Origin: Phytophthora quininea
Lineage: Eukaryota > Oomycota > Peronosporomycetes > Peronosporales > Peronosporaceae
Assembly: GCA_011947345.1 (NCBI GenBank)
Contig: JAAVTG010000642.1
Coordinates: 123,899-187,898, forward strand
Length of the DNA stretch: 64,000 nt
Reading direction: 5' to 3'
The notes beneath the pieces are model-generated. The model was not told where the DNA came from, did no database searches, and worked only from the letters and a program-made list of their open reading frames with translations. The position numbers were made by a program, and so were the translations under genes. Shown one piece after another: positions 10,104-22,200 of the stretch; position 1 is the first letter of the stretch; every line of letters begins with the position of its first letter.

Positions 10104-13100
10104 ATGGCCACGTTCATTCAAGAAATGACTGCGATGAGACAGAAGTTACAATATATGGGATCGCAGTTCAGTATTGATGACGTGGAGATGTCGAGCTTGT
10201 TGTTGATGGGAGTGTGCACGGATCACAGGGAGATCGTGACGCAGTTTGACTTTTGTTTCGGCAAGGCCACCCACCAACTCTATAGCAGGTCAAGAACGCT
10301 TTGTTGTCGCGAGATGAGATGAAGAAGATGGCAGCAGGAATGTCTAGAGAAACTGGAGATGCCAACTCCGCGGCGATGATGCAGGCCATCCACGGGAATG
10401 GACAAGATAGCAAGTCTGGCGGCGGCAAAAGCCTGTGGTGAGGTGTTACAACTGCAAGAGGAAAGGTCATAAACGCAAGGAGTGTTGGTTCCTGAAGGAA
10501 AATGCGAAGAAAGCCAAAGGAAACCAGTCCGACACGCAGACCAAAGACGACAAGAAGACGCAAAAGGCGCAGAAGGCCAAGAAAGGAGGGAAAAAGTATA
10601 AAAATGATGACTCCGAAGAGAAGGCTTCTGGAACGCTAAATTATATGAGGTTTTCGACTGAAGTAAAGAAGAGAAAGAACTCAAGCTCAAGCAGCGAGAG
10701 CAGCAATGATGGTTTTGTTGGTATGGTAATGAAGCACGACAGAAGCATCTCTCAAGTTGATTGGATGCTAGACAGCGGGGCAACCACTCACGTTTGTACT
10801 ACCAAAGAGCTGTTCACCAGTTTCCACAAGTCAGACGGTGTTTACAGTTTGGAATAGCAGCCAGACGACGGTGAGCTAGTTGGGTCGGTGCTGGTGCATG
10901 CGGTAGATGTGAGAAGTGGCAATGAAATATAATTTGCCATTGATGGAGTTGAGTATTTTTATGGTCCAACACATACTATCTCTCTCGGTGTGATGCAAAA
11001 GAACGGATGGGGTCTGTCGGCTACTGCACCAAAGGAAGTGCCTCAAAAGACGTGGCTGGAACGTGGCGAACACAAGTTGAAATTCGTTCAACATGGAGCG
11101 CATTACTGGCTGAACACCGAAAATTTTGGTGGTAAGCAACCAGCAGTAATAGCAGCGTCAGTGAGTGCAGATGCAAATCCTCTCATGAGATGGCATGAAC
11201 GGTTTACGCACCTCAACGAGGCGGCATTAAAAATCATGATGAAGAACGCATCAGTGAACGGGATGGACATTTTACGAGACCACTTGAAAACGAAATTGAA
11301 GTGCCTGAGTTGCATGAGCGGCAAGCAGCGAAGAAAATCGTACAGAAACCCTGGAGACAAGAGAACAAAGAACAACTACGAACGGCTCATGTCGGACGTA
11401 TGTGATATTGGCAAATATGTCTCTGAAGTTGGCTCAATGCGGTACTTTCTATTGATTCTGGATGAAGGATCACATTACAAGTGGTGCTACCCGCTGAGGA
11501 GAAAGAACGAAGCAGCAGGTAACGTCAAGAAGTTGCTGGCTGAACTCCTAGCGCAAGGACATCGTGTCCATCGATTCACGAGCGACGGAGGTGGAGAATA
11601 CGTGAACGATGAGCTGAAGAAATTCCTACTCGAGAAAGGGATCCAGTTCATTCCGACACACACATATACCCCGGAGGAGAACTGTCTGGTTGAAAAACTG
11701 AACGATGTTCTGGTCAACAAGATGAGAGCAGTGATACACGCTGCAAACCTATCGATGAAGCTATGGCCTAAAGTAATACAATACGCAGCAAAGGTGGATA
11801 ACGTAAGTCCCACTAAGGCATTGCACGGCAAGACGCCAATGGAGCAATTGAGTGGGGGAAACCCGAACGTGGAGCAGTTGAAGGTTTGCGGATGCGTGGG
11901 GGTATGTACACGTACCAAAAGAGAAGAGGCAGAATAAATTGTCAGCAAAGGCTGAGCCTGCTTTGTTTCTCGGGTATCCACGGACAAGACACGGCTATCG
12001 GCTGTTGTATTTAGGAACTGGTAAAATGAAGTAAGAGATGTACAATTTCGCGAGGACGTCACGGTTGATGGAGCATACGTGAATGCGCTTCTATTGGGGC
12101 GACAGCACTACTATGCTCAGATTCCATTTGTCCCATTGCCGGTGACATATAGCAGACCAACACACGCGTGCTACCGTGGAAGACACGATCGCTGATCAGG
12201 TTGTTGCACCTAGACGGAATCAAACAATGCACAAAGGTGATAGCACAGCTGCAGCATCGGTGCGAAACACTGCTGATGTTTCTACTTCGGTGGGAGCTGA
12301 TGGTGAGGTGGACTTGGAGATGGCAGACAGTGAAAAGAAAAGCCGCCGCCACCTGCACTTGCTGAAACAACATCTCCAAGAGCTCCTAGACGCTTGTCAA
12401 GAATAAAGAAGACCAACGTTCGACTGAAAGGCTTCGTATTGGCTCAATCAATTGACCAATTCATGGGCAATCCGTCCACTGTTAGGGAGGCATTGCAGTC
12501 GCCACTCAAGGATAAATGGATGGAGGCAATGAAGAAAGAATTCGACGCACACATGCTCAATGGCACATGGAAGCTCGTGGAGCGACCGCTGCCGAGAGAT
12601 GGCGAGCCAGTCAACACACTGACCTCGACTTGGGTGTTGAGGATCAAGCGTGACGTTGAAGGTTGTGTTGATCGACTGAAGGCGCGACTGGCAGTGCGCG
12701 GATGTAAGCAACACAAAGGTGTAGATTTTGTCGAAATATATTCGCCCGTGGTGCGCATAGAAACTGTGAGGTTGATATTGATACTCGCTATCTTACTGTC
12801 GCTGGAATGCGAGCACGTGGACTTCGTGACTGCGTTTCTGAACGCAGTGCTCAAGCGTTTCAAAATTTACATGGAGCAGCTCGAGTACTTTGATGACGGA
12901 AGCGGCAGAGTATGCTACCGCAAAAAGGGCTCTATGGGCTCAAGCAGACGTCACGCCTACACAAATATCTGCTGGAGATTGGCTTCAGGCGGTGTGTGTT
13001 TGATGTTGGGTTGTATCAGCGCTGGCGTGGAGAAGGGTTGTTTACATTACTGTGTACGTCGATGATCTGGTCATTGCTGGGAACAAGGCCGATATCGATG

Positions 13101-14086
13101 AGTGGATTGAGGAGTTGGCAGCAAAATTTGCGCTCAAAAATCTTGGGCGAGTGCGACATCTGCTCTCGATGGTTGTTGTGGAGTTCGTGCCTGGTGAGCA
13201 TCTTTGCATCTCGCAAACAGCTTACATTGATCGTGTGTTAGCATGATTTGGAATGACGAATGCCAAACCAGTCGGATCGCCACAGGAACAAAACGAGCCA
13301 ATTAATCCACTTGTGAAAGATGCAGCCAAAGTAAATGACCCCTCGATTCCTTACCGTGAGCTGGTAGGTGCACTGAACCGCTTGGTGACGTGCAGCCGTC
13401 CGGACCTGGCTTGTGCGGTGAGGCAGCTGAGTAGGTACATGAGCGCCTATACAAAGGAAAATTATATACGAGCAAGAAGAGTGATGCGTTATCTCAAAAG
13501 TACAAGAACATACGAATTAGTGTACAAGTGTGAGAAGCCAGCAGCTCCACCGCGAGTAGAAGTATACTGCGATGCTGATCACGCGAACGACCCGGACACG
13601 GATCGTTCAGCCACTGGACATGTCATTAGATTGAATTGAAATGCATTTGCTTCCAAAAGCAAAATGCAGCCAAAGGTGACTACAGCGACGTGCAGTTCGG
13701 AGTTGATAGCGGCAAGCGACTGTGTTGGGGACTTGCTATGGTCTCACAAGTTGCTGAAAGAAATTCGTGGAGAAAAACCACCGACATCGGTGCTTCACGT
13801 GGATAACCAAAGTACGCAGACTGTTATCAGTGAAGCTGGCAACTACCAGCGGATGAAAAGTTATGCAAAGAAGAGAAGCAGAATTGCTGAGCTCGTGGAG
13901 AAGAAAGCGATTGAAGTCGAGTACGTTCCAAGTGCCGACAACATCGCCGACATGTTCACTAAGGTTTTGGGGCCGAACAAGCCCCAGAAATTCCGACAGC
14001 TACTCAACGTGGAGGACGTCAGCAGTTCTCAACGAAAGCAACATCCCCAGCCGAGTGAGGTGGGAGTAGCAGGAAGTTGCAGTTGA
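10104..14086 (+). pseudogene. copia gag-pol remnant in E1
   Basis: Pieces in several frames appear in copia order: gag, CCHC knuckle (CYNCKRKGHKRKEC), protease (DSGATTHVC near 10770), integrase zinc finger and DDE core (TSDGGGEY, PEEN; 11160-11880), reverse transcriptase (12480-13240, with YSPVVRIETVR and YVDDLVI), and RNase H (YCDADHAND, VDNQST; 13555-13960). Integrase before RT defines copia order. Frame breaks after gag, a stop before NAFASK near 13637 and other lesions are shared with the other copies. No functional polyprotein can be made. Confidence 0.85.
14053..14066 (+). other. polypurine tract of E1
   Basis: The purine-rich GAGTGAGGTGGGAG abuts the first base of the 3' LTR. This is the expected position and composition of the plus-strand primer; identical tracts lie at 23673-23686 and 30875-30888. 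Confidence 0.75.
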
Positions 14087-14347
14087 AAGTCACTCCAGCT
14101 TGGAGACTGGGACGAGCTCTACAGAGCGAAGGTGCAACAGCGACGAGGGGGTTGTCAGCCGTGAGCTTTTCCTCCTCGCACTATAGTGAACGACTATGAG
14201 TGCGTTGCATACAGTTAAGTACGATCAATTCACTCTTGAGTTTGCTTCGCTTCTAACAAGTCTCCTGCCCTACGAAAGACCGCGTCGACACCAAGCAAGC
14301 GAGGACTACTTACCAGACCCCGCTCACTCTAGCAGCGTGTTCTGCTA
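14067..14347 (+). repeat. copia LTR (3' LTR of E1), 281 bp
   Basis: The LTR runs from TAGCAG to CTGCTA, a 6-bp terminal inverted repeat without the usual TG...CA. A 10-bp palindrome CACTATAGTG at 14179-14188 may mark its promoter. Other copies are at 16481-16761 (solo), 18895-19175, 23687-23967, 26097-26377 and 30889-31169, all 281 bp. Confidence 0.9.
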
Positions 14348-14618
14348 CCCAAGCCTCATCACACCGCCGCAAATGTTAACTCGAACCTCTTGGAACTCCC
14401 GTGCTGCTCAGCAACAACACCGCCAAGATAGGCTTGCTTTGCTAGAAGAACGCGAGATCGACCGCCGTTCCGAGCTGGACAGGTTCTCGCGTGAGATGGC
14501 TCCACCGGAAGACAACGATTCGGACTCGCCGTGCCCCATATCTGACACCTGGTATGCTGAGGGCGGCGCCGACGCCGCCAGAAGGCTGGCAAACTTACTC
14601 CTCGGGAGGTCAACATGA
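14196..14618 (+). pseudogene. LTR-host chimeric ORF; downstream part is the 3' end of an unknown host gene (unit 1)
   Basis: The first 50 codons lie in the LTR (MSALHTVKYDQFTLEF), and the frame runs without interruption across the LTR end at 14347 into host sequence. The host part (from about PSLITPPQMLTRTSW) is hydrophilic and helix-prone, with LALLEEREIDRRSELDRFSR and an acidic PPEDNDSDSP stretch, ending ANLLLGRST and TGA. It is the 3' end of a gene whose 5' exons sit on the other side of the LTR in neighbouring units (see 16304-16480). Function is unknown. The chimera is open in all four copies. Confidence 0.55.
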
Positions 14619-14679
14619 TCTGTACCACGGTTCGGGCTCACGTGAGCCGCTACTGGAACGTAGGAAGAGGTCGTCGCTC

Positions 14680-15489
14680 TCAATTCACCGGGACGGGCGC
14701 CGCGGGGGCGAACATGGCCTGCTGCACCGCCTTCTGCATGCCCGACAGGTCTCCCACCACTCTCAGCGACGTGAGTCTCACTCCCGCGGAAATGCTCTCC
14801 CCTCCTCTGGCCTTGCGCATGGCGAAGGTCAGCGTGACGGTCACCATGCCCGGGTCGTCCGGCGTCTGCTGCACCACGAACGAGCTGGGCTCGAACACTG
14901 TGAGGCTGTAGGCATCCGGTTTGCCTCGGATGCCGTAGCGCGCCGCCGCGCCGTCGTAGCTCTCGAACTTGCAGATGCCCACGTTGCCATGCACCGGGTG
15001 GTTGGGCAACAGCACGCAGTACTCGCGGATGCAGAACTCCTTGGAGCGCCCGAGCGTCTTGGGGGACGAGTAGACGAGCCACTTGAGCGTCATGCTCTCG
15101 GCCGTGGGGCCCTCGGCCCGGTGGGCGTGCAGCACTTCGGCGTCCAGGTAGTTGCGCGGGTGCAGCAGCTTCTGGAAGCTGCGTGCGCTCGCGTTGTCGG
15201 GCGAGCGCAGACACTCGAGCACGTCGGGTACCGAGCCGGCCACTTTGGTGACGGAGCGCACGCAGTAGGAGAGTCGCTCGCTGTTCTTGCTGTGCAGGTA
15301 GACCAGCGCGTTGTCCTTGCGGCTCTCGAGTGTCCAGACGCTCAGGTCGGCGGCGCTGCGTACGAGCTCGTCCACTTCGTTGCGCTCGTGCACGTACAGC
15401 GCGTCCAGGTCCACGTCCGCGGGCCACTGCGAGGCCACGGTGCCGGCGCGCGGCGGGTACTCGGGCGAGCCGGGGGCGTCGCCACTCAT
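14680..15489 (-). pseudogene. truncated START-domain copy (unit 1), open reading frame intact
   Basis: This 269-codon ORF is nearly identical to the first 266 codons of the gene at 7497-9471, including MSGDAPGSPEYPPRAG and the START domain, plus about 60 bp of upstream sequence. Homology stops at about 14697, just before the FYVE finger, where the frame picks up PVPVN and a stop. It differs from the parent by few bases, for example MVTVTL for MATVTL. A cytosolic START-only protein could be made if transcribed, but nothing shows that it is. It is a partial gene created by the tandem-duplication junction. Confidence 0.75.
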
Positions 15490-15554
15490 TGCTGCTGCTT
15501 GGCGAGGGCCTCGAGTTGTTCAGAGCGGCAGTGGCTTTCTTCCTCCTGGGGGCA

Positions 15555-16303
15555 ATTACACGGCGCGAGACAGGCGGCACAAAAGTCCCACGAGGCACGC
15601 CGCTAACCCTAGCTTCATGTGGCTGCGATTGGCGGAGCAGCGAGGCAGTTTTTGCCGCACCAAAAGGTACTCAACATTTGGCACGACCGTCGTTGTTGGC
15701 GGGTCGAGCCGAGGTAACGAGGCTCGCTAGGAAGACGTCCGCCAGGAAGACGTCGGGCTTTGTTTCCTTGCGTTGGCAGTTCCGCCGACTTTCAAGGCGC
15801 TCGGAGAACCGCGAGCCAGCGGCGCTCGCTCCGAGCTTTTCGCCCGGCATCCGTATCTCTGACGGTGGGGCCAGAAACAGCCGCGAACGCTCGACTTGGC
15901 ATGCGGACGGTGCCAGGCAGCAGGCACCTCAGCGTTGGTCGCAGATGTCGACCTGGTTCACCCCGCCAGCAGAACTCGAGGCGTGGCGGACTGTTGATCG
16001 AGAGCCAAGTTGCAAGGCACGGGCGGACGACACCAACGAAAGCGCCAGTCGAGGGAAGCTTGTGAAAATCTGGTAAAGATATTTCAAGCGTCCGATTGCG
16101 ACTGGGCGACTGGAATTGCTCGATTGTGGCGACACACTAAAAGGTGCTCAATCATCGATTTGCAAACCAGTTCTGGGCGCTGTTTGAGCACATTTCAGTG
16201 TTTCCCGTGCTGATTAGACCTATTTTTCACAAACATCTCGCGGTGAGTATTCCCGTCCAATATCCACAAACAGAAATTGTACGACTGACAGTAGAATCGC
16301 ACA
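15555..16303. other. host-unit spacer upstream of the interrupted gene (unit 1)
   Basis: This 0.75-kb GC-rich stretch lies between the truncated START copy and the 5' end of the unknown gene, and recurs at 17969-18717 and near 25173-25919. A frame of about 100 codons (MFPCVGSSADFQGARR) and a longer antisense-overlapping one are open, but both are Arg/Ser-rich and could be composition effects. It should contain promoters for both flanking genes. I recognise no domain. Confidence 0.4.
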
Positions 16304-16480
16304 ATGGTTAGTCTTGGAATGTTATCGACCTATCTACGATGTTCGAGATCTTCTTTACATTCCAGAAGCCACGAAAAGGTCATCGCACTCTGCCAGTTTC
16401 CATTGATGAAGCTCATTATTATGCTCACTTCGCAACTCGCCCTGCAGCTGCCAAGTTCAAGCCTCTCGCCCCTTTCCCAA
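16304..16480 (+). pseudogene. 5' part of an unknown host gene interrupted by copia LTR (unit 1)
   Basis: An ATG at 16304 is followed at once by a GT-AG intron (16307-16365, 59 bp). The next exon reads KPRKGHRTLPVSIDEAHYY, then AHFATRPAAAKFKPLAPF. The frame would continue directly into the host part of the ORF beyond the LTR, since removing the LTR and one CCCAA joins two open frames in phase. With the LTR present, a stop appears within nine codons. The gene is short (about 125 codons), hydrophilic and unrecognised. The start is tentative; further upstream exons are possible. Confidence 0.5.
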
Positions 16481-16761
16481 TAGCAGGAAGTTGCAGTTGA
16501 AAGTCACTCCAGCTTGGAGACTGGGACGAGCTCTACAGAGCGAAGGTGCAACAGCGACGAGGGGGTTGTCAGCCGTGAGCTTTTCCTCCTCGCACTATAG
16601 TGAACGACTATGAGCGCGTTGCATACAGTTAAGTACGATCAATTCACTCTTGAGTTTGCTTCGCTTCTAACAAGTCTCCTGCCCTACGAAAGACCGCGTC
16701 GACACCAAGCAAGCGAGGACTACTTACCAGACCCCGCTCACTCTAGCAGCGTGTTCTGCTA
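16481..16761 (+). mobile_element. solo copia LTR
   Basis: A single 281-bp LTR (TAGCAG...CTGCTA) is flanked on both sides by CCCAA (16476-16480 and 16762-16766). It arose by recombination between the two LTRs of an element inserted at the same site as E2 and E3. Confidence 0.92.
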
Positions 16762-17032
16762 CCCAAGCCTCATCACACCGCCGCAAATGTTAACTCGAAC
16801 CTCTTGGAACTCCCGTGCTGCTCAGCAACAACACCGCCAAGATAGGCTTGCTTTGCTAGAAGAACGCGAGATCGACCGCCGTTCCGAGCTGGACAGGTTC
16901 TCGCGTGAGATGGCTCCACCGGAAGACAACGATTCGGACTCGCCGTGCCCCATATCTGACACCTGGTATGCTGAGGGCGGCGCCGACGCCGCCAGAAGGC
17001 TGGCAAACTTACTCCTCGGGAGGTCAACATGA
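16610..17032 (+). pseudogene. LTR-host chimeric ORF, unit 2
   Basis: This has the same 140-codon organisation as 14196-14618: an LTR-derived start and about 50 codons, then the 3' end of the unknown host gene. Here the LTR is solo, and the matching 5' host part is directly upstream at 16304-16480, so both halves of the interrupted gene are visible within 730 bp. Confidence 0.55.
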
Positions 17033-17093
17033 TCTGTACCACGGTTCGGGCTCACGTGAGCCGCTACTGGAACGTAGGAAGAGGTCGTCGCTC

Positions 17094-17903
17094 TCAATTC
17101 ACCGGGACGGGCGCCGCGGGGGCGAACATGGCCTGCTGCACCGCCTTCTGCATGCCCGACAGGTCTCCCGCCACTCTCAGCGACGTGAGTCTCACTCCCG
17201 CGGAAATGCTCTCCCCTCCTCTGGCCTTGCGCATGGCGAAGGTCAGCGTGACGGTCACCATGCCCGGGTCGTCCGGCGTCTGCTGCACCACGAACGAGCT
17301 GGGCTCGAACACTGTGAGGCTGTAGGCATCCGGTTTGCCTCGGATGCCGTAGCGCGCCGCCGCGCCGTCGTAGCTCTCGAACTTGCAGATGCCCACGTTG
17401 CCATGCACCGGGTGGTTGGGCAACAGCACGCAGTACTCGCGGATGCAGAACTCCTTGGAGCGCCCGAGCGTCTTGGGGGACGAGTAGACGAGCCACTTGA
17501 GCGTCATGCTCTCGGCCGTGGGGCCCTCGGCCCGGTGGGCGTGCAGCACTTCGGCGTCCAGGTAGTTGCGCGGGTGCAGCAGCTTCTGGAAGCTGCGTGC
17601 GCTCGCGTTGTCGGGCGAGCGCAGACACTCGAGCACGTCGGGTACCGAGCCGGCCACTTTGGTGACGGAGCGCACGCAGTAGGAGAGTCGCTCGCTGTTC
17701 TTGCTGTGCAGGTAGACCAGCGCGTTGTCCTTGCGGCTCTCGAGTGTCCAGACGCTCAGGTCGGCGGCGCTGCGTACGAGCTCGTCCACTTCGTTGCGCT
17801 CGTGCACGTACAGCGCGTCCAGGTCCACGTCCGCGGGCCACTGCGAGGCCACGGTGCCGGCGCGCGGCGGGTACTCGGGCGAGCCGGGGGCGTCGCCACT
17901 CAT
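17094..17903 (-). pseudogene. truncated START-domain copy (unit 2), ORF intact
   Basis: Practically identical to 14680-15489; one difference seen is Ala in place of Val in SLRVAGDLSG, which matches the parent gene. The ORF is open for 269 codons and ends with the junction-encoded PVPVN. Confidence 0.75.
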
Positions 17904-18717
17904 TGCTGCTGCTTGGCGAGGGCCTCGAGTTGTTCAGAGCGGCAGTGGCTTTCTTCCTCCTGGGGGCAATTACACGGCGCGAGACAGGCGGCACAAAAGT
18001 CCCACGAGGCACGCCGCTAACCCTAGCTTCATGTGGCTGCGATTGGCGGAGCAGCGAGGCAGTTTTTGCCGCACCAAAAGGTACTCAACATTTGGCACGA
18101 CCGTCGTTGTTGGCGGGTCGAGCCGAGGTAACGAGGCTCGCTAGGAAGACGTCCGCCAGGAAGACGTCGGGCTTTGTTTCCTTGCGTTGGCAGTTCCGCC
18201 GACTTTCAAGGCGCTCGGAGAACCGCGAGCCAGCGGCGCTCGCTCCGAGCTTTTCGCCCGGCATCCGTATCTCTGACGGTGGGGCCAGAAACAGCCGCGA
18301 ACGCTCGACTTGGCATGCGGACGGTGCCAGGCAGCAGGCACCTCAGCGTTGGTCGCAGATGTCGACCTGGTTCACCCCGCCAGCAGAACTCGAGGCGTGG
18401 CGGACTGTTGATCGAGAGCCAAGTTGCAAGGCACGGGCGGACGACACCAACGAAAGCGCCAGTCGAGGGAAGCTTGTGAAAATCTGGTAAAGATATTTCA
18501 AGCGTCCGATTGCGACTGGGCGACTGGAATTGCTCGATTGTGGCGACACACTAAAAGGTGCTCAATCATCGATTTGCAAACCAGTTCTGGGCGCTGTTTG
18601 AGCACATTTCAGTGTTTCCCGTGCTGATTAGACCTATTTTTCACAAACATCTCGCGGTGAGTATTCCCGTCCAATATCCACAAACAGAAATTGTACGACT
18701 GACAGTAGAATCGCACA

Positions 18718-18894
18718 ATGGTTAGTCTTGGAATGTTATCGACCTATCTACGATGTTCGAGATCTTCTTTACATTCCAGAAGCCACGAAAAGGTCATCGC
18801 ACTCTGCCAGTTTCCATTGATGAAGCTCATTATTATGCTCACTTCGCAACTCGCCCTGCAGCTGCCAAGTTCAAGCCTCTCGCCCCTTTCCCAA
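18718..18894 (+). pseudogene. 5' part of the unknown host gene, unit 2, interrupted by E2
   Basis: Same sequence as 16304-16480: ATG, 59-bp intron, then the KPRKGHRTLPVSIDEAHYY exon, cut at the CCCAA target site (18890-18894) by the 5' LTR of E2. The 3' half resumes after E2 at 23968. Confidence 0.5.
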
Positions 18895-19175
18895 TAGCAG
18901 GAAGTTGCAGTTGAAAGTCACTCCAGCTTGGAGACTGGGACGAGCTCTACAGAGCGAAGGTGCAACAGCGACGAGGGGGTTGTCAGCCGTGAGCTTTTCC
19001 TCCTCGCACTATAGTGAACGACTATGAGTGCGTTGCATACAGTTAAGTACGATCAATTCACTCTTGAGTTTGCTTCGCTTCTAACAAGTCTCCTGCCCTA
19101 CGAAAGACCGCGTCGACACCAAGCAAGCGAGGACTACTTACCAGACCCCGCTCACTCTAGCAGCGTGTTCTACTA
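18895..19175 (+). repeat. 5' LTR of E2
   Basis: TAGCAG to CTACTA, 281 bp. It includes the palindrome CACTATAGTG and the same LTR-encoded ORF start (MSALHTV), which here runs into a stop just inside the element. Confidence 0.92.
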
Positions 19176-19190
19176 GGCTATGAGCCCAAT
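19176..19190 (+). other. primer-binding site of E2, complementary to an initiator-Met tRNA anticodon arm
   Basis: GGCTATGAGCCC begins immediately after the LTR. Its reverse complement GGGCTCATAGCC has the form of the initiator tRNA-Met anticodon arm, with CAT in the loop. Use of the internal half-tRNA is the strategy known for Drosophila copia and yeast Ty5, in contrast to the usual tRNA 3' end. The same site is at 26378-26392. Confidence 0.65.
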
Positions 19191-19213
19191 CTTGGCGAGC
19201 TCTGGCAAGCAGA

Positions 19214-22200
19214 ATGAGTAATTCGTCAGTTGGAGCGTCGAGTGCCGCGTCTTCCGCCGCTGGAGTGGATTGAGGACGAGTGCGTGCTGCACGACGAGTT
19301 CAAGCAGCAGTACGACGACGACAGCGGCTGAGGGAACAGTACAGACAACATTCACAACGGCCAGAGCGAGAATAAAATCTCGGTACCAGCAAATCGCCCA
19401 TATTTGATGAAACGTTTGAAGTCTATCAGATACGGCTGATGCTGTATCTTGAGCAGAGAGATGCCTGAGGAGTTGTGACAGGAGATGAAACAAAACCAGA
19501 AGCAGAAGGAGACGTGCAGAGATACTTTGATGCGCGAGACCGCTTAGCAATGGAAACGATCACCAGAGGGCTGTCAGATGATGGTGTTCAGAAAGTGCAT
19601 ATGTACCGGAACTCGAGGGACATTTGGAATGCTGTTGTCGCAGAGAAGACTCAGCGTGATTTTTTCTTATGGAGTTCACTTAAAGAGAGAGATGTACACG
19701 CACACGTACACCCCTGGGAAAAAGATGGCCACGTACATTCAAGAAATGATTGCGATGAGACAGAAGTTACAATATATGGGGTCGCAGTTCAGTATTGATG
19801 ACGTGGAGATGTCGAGCTTGTTGTTGATGGGAGTGTGCACGGTTTACAGGGAGATCGTGACGCAGTTTGACTTTTGTTTCGGCAAGGCCACCCACCAACT
19901 CTATAGCAGGTCAAGAACGCTTTGTTGTCGCGAGATGAGATGAAGAAGATGGCAGCAGGAATGTCTAGAGAAACTGGAGATGCCAACTCCGCGGCGATGA
20001 TGCAGGCCATCCACGGGAATGGACAAGATAGCAAGTCTGGCGGCGGCAAAAGCCTGTGGTGAGGTGTTACAACTGCAAGAGGAAAGGTCATAAACGCAAG
20101 GAGTGTTGGTTCCTGAAGGAAAATGCGAAGAAAGCCAAAGGAAACCAGTCCGACACGCAGACCAAAGACGACAAGAAGACGCAAAAGGCGCAGAAGGCCA
20201 AGAAAGGAGGGAAAAAGTATAAAAATGATGACTCCGAAGAGAAGGCTTCTGGAACGCTAAATTATATGAGGTTTTCGACTGAAGTAAAGAAGAGAAAGAA
20301 CTCAAGCTCAAGCAGCGAGAGCAGCAATGATGGTTTTGTTGGTATGGTAATGAAGCACGACAGAAGCATCTCTCAAGTTGATTGGATGCTAGACAGCGGG
20401 GCAACCACTCACGTTTGTACTACCAAAGAGCTGTTCACCAGTTTCCACAAGTCAGAGACGGTGTTTACAGTTTGGAATAGCAGCCAGACGACGGTGAGCT
20501 AGCTGGGTCGGTGCTGGTGCATGCGGTAGATGTGAGAAGTGGCAATGAAATATCATTTGTCATTGATGGAGTTGAGTATTTTTATGGTCCAACACATACT
20601 ATCTCTCTCGGTGTGATGCAAAAGAACGGATGGGGTCTGTCGGCTACTGCACCAAAGGAAGTGCCTCAAAAGACGTGGCTGGAACGTGGCGAACACAAGT
20701 TGAAATTCGTTCAACATGGAGCGCATTACTGGCTGAACACCGAAAATTTTGGTGGTAAGCAACCAGCAGTAATAGCAGCGTCAGTGAGTGCAGATGCAAA
20801 TCCTCTCATGAGATGGCATGAACGGTTTACGCACCTCAACGAGGCGGCATTAAAAATCGTGATGAAGAACGCATCAGTGAACGGGATGGACATTTTACGA
20901 GACCACTTGAAAACGAAATTGAAGTGCCTGAGTTGCATGAGCGGCAAGCAGCGAAGAAAATCGTACAGAAACCCTGGAGACAAGAGAACAAAGAACAACT
21001 ACGAACGGCTCATGTCGGACGTATGTGATATTGGCAAATATGTCTCTGAAGTTGGCTCAATGCGGTACTTTCTATTGATTCTGGATGAAGGATCACATTA
21101 CAAGTGGTGCTACCCGCTGAGGAGAAAGAACGAAGCAGCAGGTAACGTCAAGAAGTTGCTGGCTGAACTCCTAGCGCAAGGACATCGTGTCCATCGATTC
21201 ACGAGCGACGGAGGTGGAGAATACGTGAACGATGAGCTGAAGAAATTCCTACTCGAGAAAGGGATCCAGTTCATTCCGACACACACATATACCCCGGAGG
21301 AGAACTGTCTGGTTGAAAAACTGAACGATGTTCTGGTCAACAAGATGAGAGCAGTGATACACGCTGCAAACCTATCGATGAAGCTATGGCCTAAAGTAAT
21401 ACAATACGCAGCAAAGGTGGATAACGTAAGTCCCACTAAGGCATTGCACGGCAAGACGCCAATGGAGCAATTGAGTGGGGAAACCCGAACGTGGAGCAGT
21501 TGAAGGTTTGCGGATGCGTGGGGGTATGTACACGTACCAAAAGAGAAGAGGCAGAATAAATTGTCAGCAAAGGCTGAGCCTGCTTTGTTTCTCGGGTATC
21601 CACGGACAAGACACGGCTATCGGCTGTTGTATTTAGGAACTGGTAAAATGAAGTAAGAGATGTACAATTTCGCGAGGACGTCACGGTTGATGGAGCATAC
21701 GTGAATGCGCTTCTATTGGGGCGACAGCACTACTATGCTCAGATTCCATTTGTCCCATTGCCGGTGACATATAGCAGACCAACACACGCGTGCTACCGTG
21801 GAAGACACGATCGCTGATCAGGTTGTTGCACCTAGACGGAATCAAACAATGCACAAAGGTGATAGCACAGCTGCAGCATCGGTGCGAAACACTGCTGATG
21901 TTTCTACTTCAGTGGGAGCTGATGGTGAGGTGGACTTGGAGATGGCAGACAGTGAAAAGAAAAGCCGCCGCCACCTGCACTTGCTGAAACAACATCTCCA
22001 AGAGCTCCTAGACGCTTGTCAAGAATAAAGAAGACCAACGTTCGACTGAAAGGCTTCGTATTGGCTCAATCAATTGACCAATTCATGGGCAATCCGTCCA
22101 CTGTTAGGGAGGCATTGCAGTCGCCACTCAAGGATAAATGGATGGAGGCAATGAAGAAAGAATTCGACGCACACATGCTCAATGGCACATGGAAGCTCGT

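Larger units (their letters stand above)
10029..14347 (+). mobile_element. Ty1/copia LTR retrotransposon copy E1, 5'-truncated
   Basis: From about 10029 the sequence matches the internal region of the full-length copies at 18895-23967 and 26097-31169, up to and including the 3' LTR (14067-14347). The 5' LTR, primer-binding site and first part of gag are absent; the left border joins the zinc-finger fragment directly. E1 is more diverged from the other two than they are from each other (for example an extra in-frame TAA near 10931). It ends in CTGCTA followed by CCCAA, the same target site as the other copies. Confidence 0.9.

Noticed and set aside
14348..16480. Possibility that copia captured the START-domain fragment
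   Set aside because: The fragment lies outside the LTRs and on the host side of the CCCAA duplication in every unit; a duplication breakpoint inside the gene explains it better.
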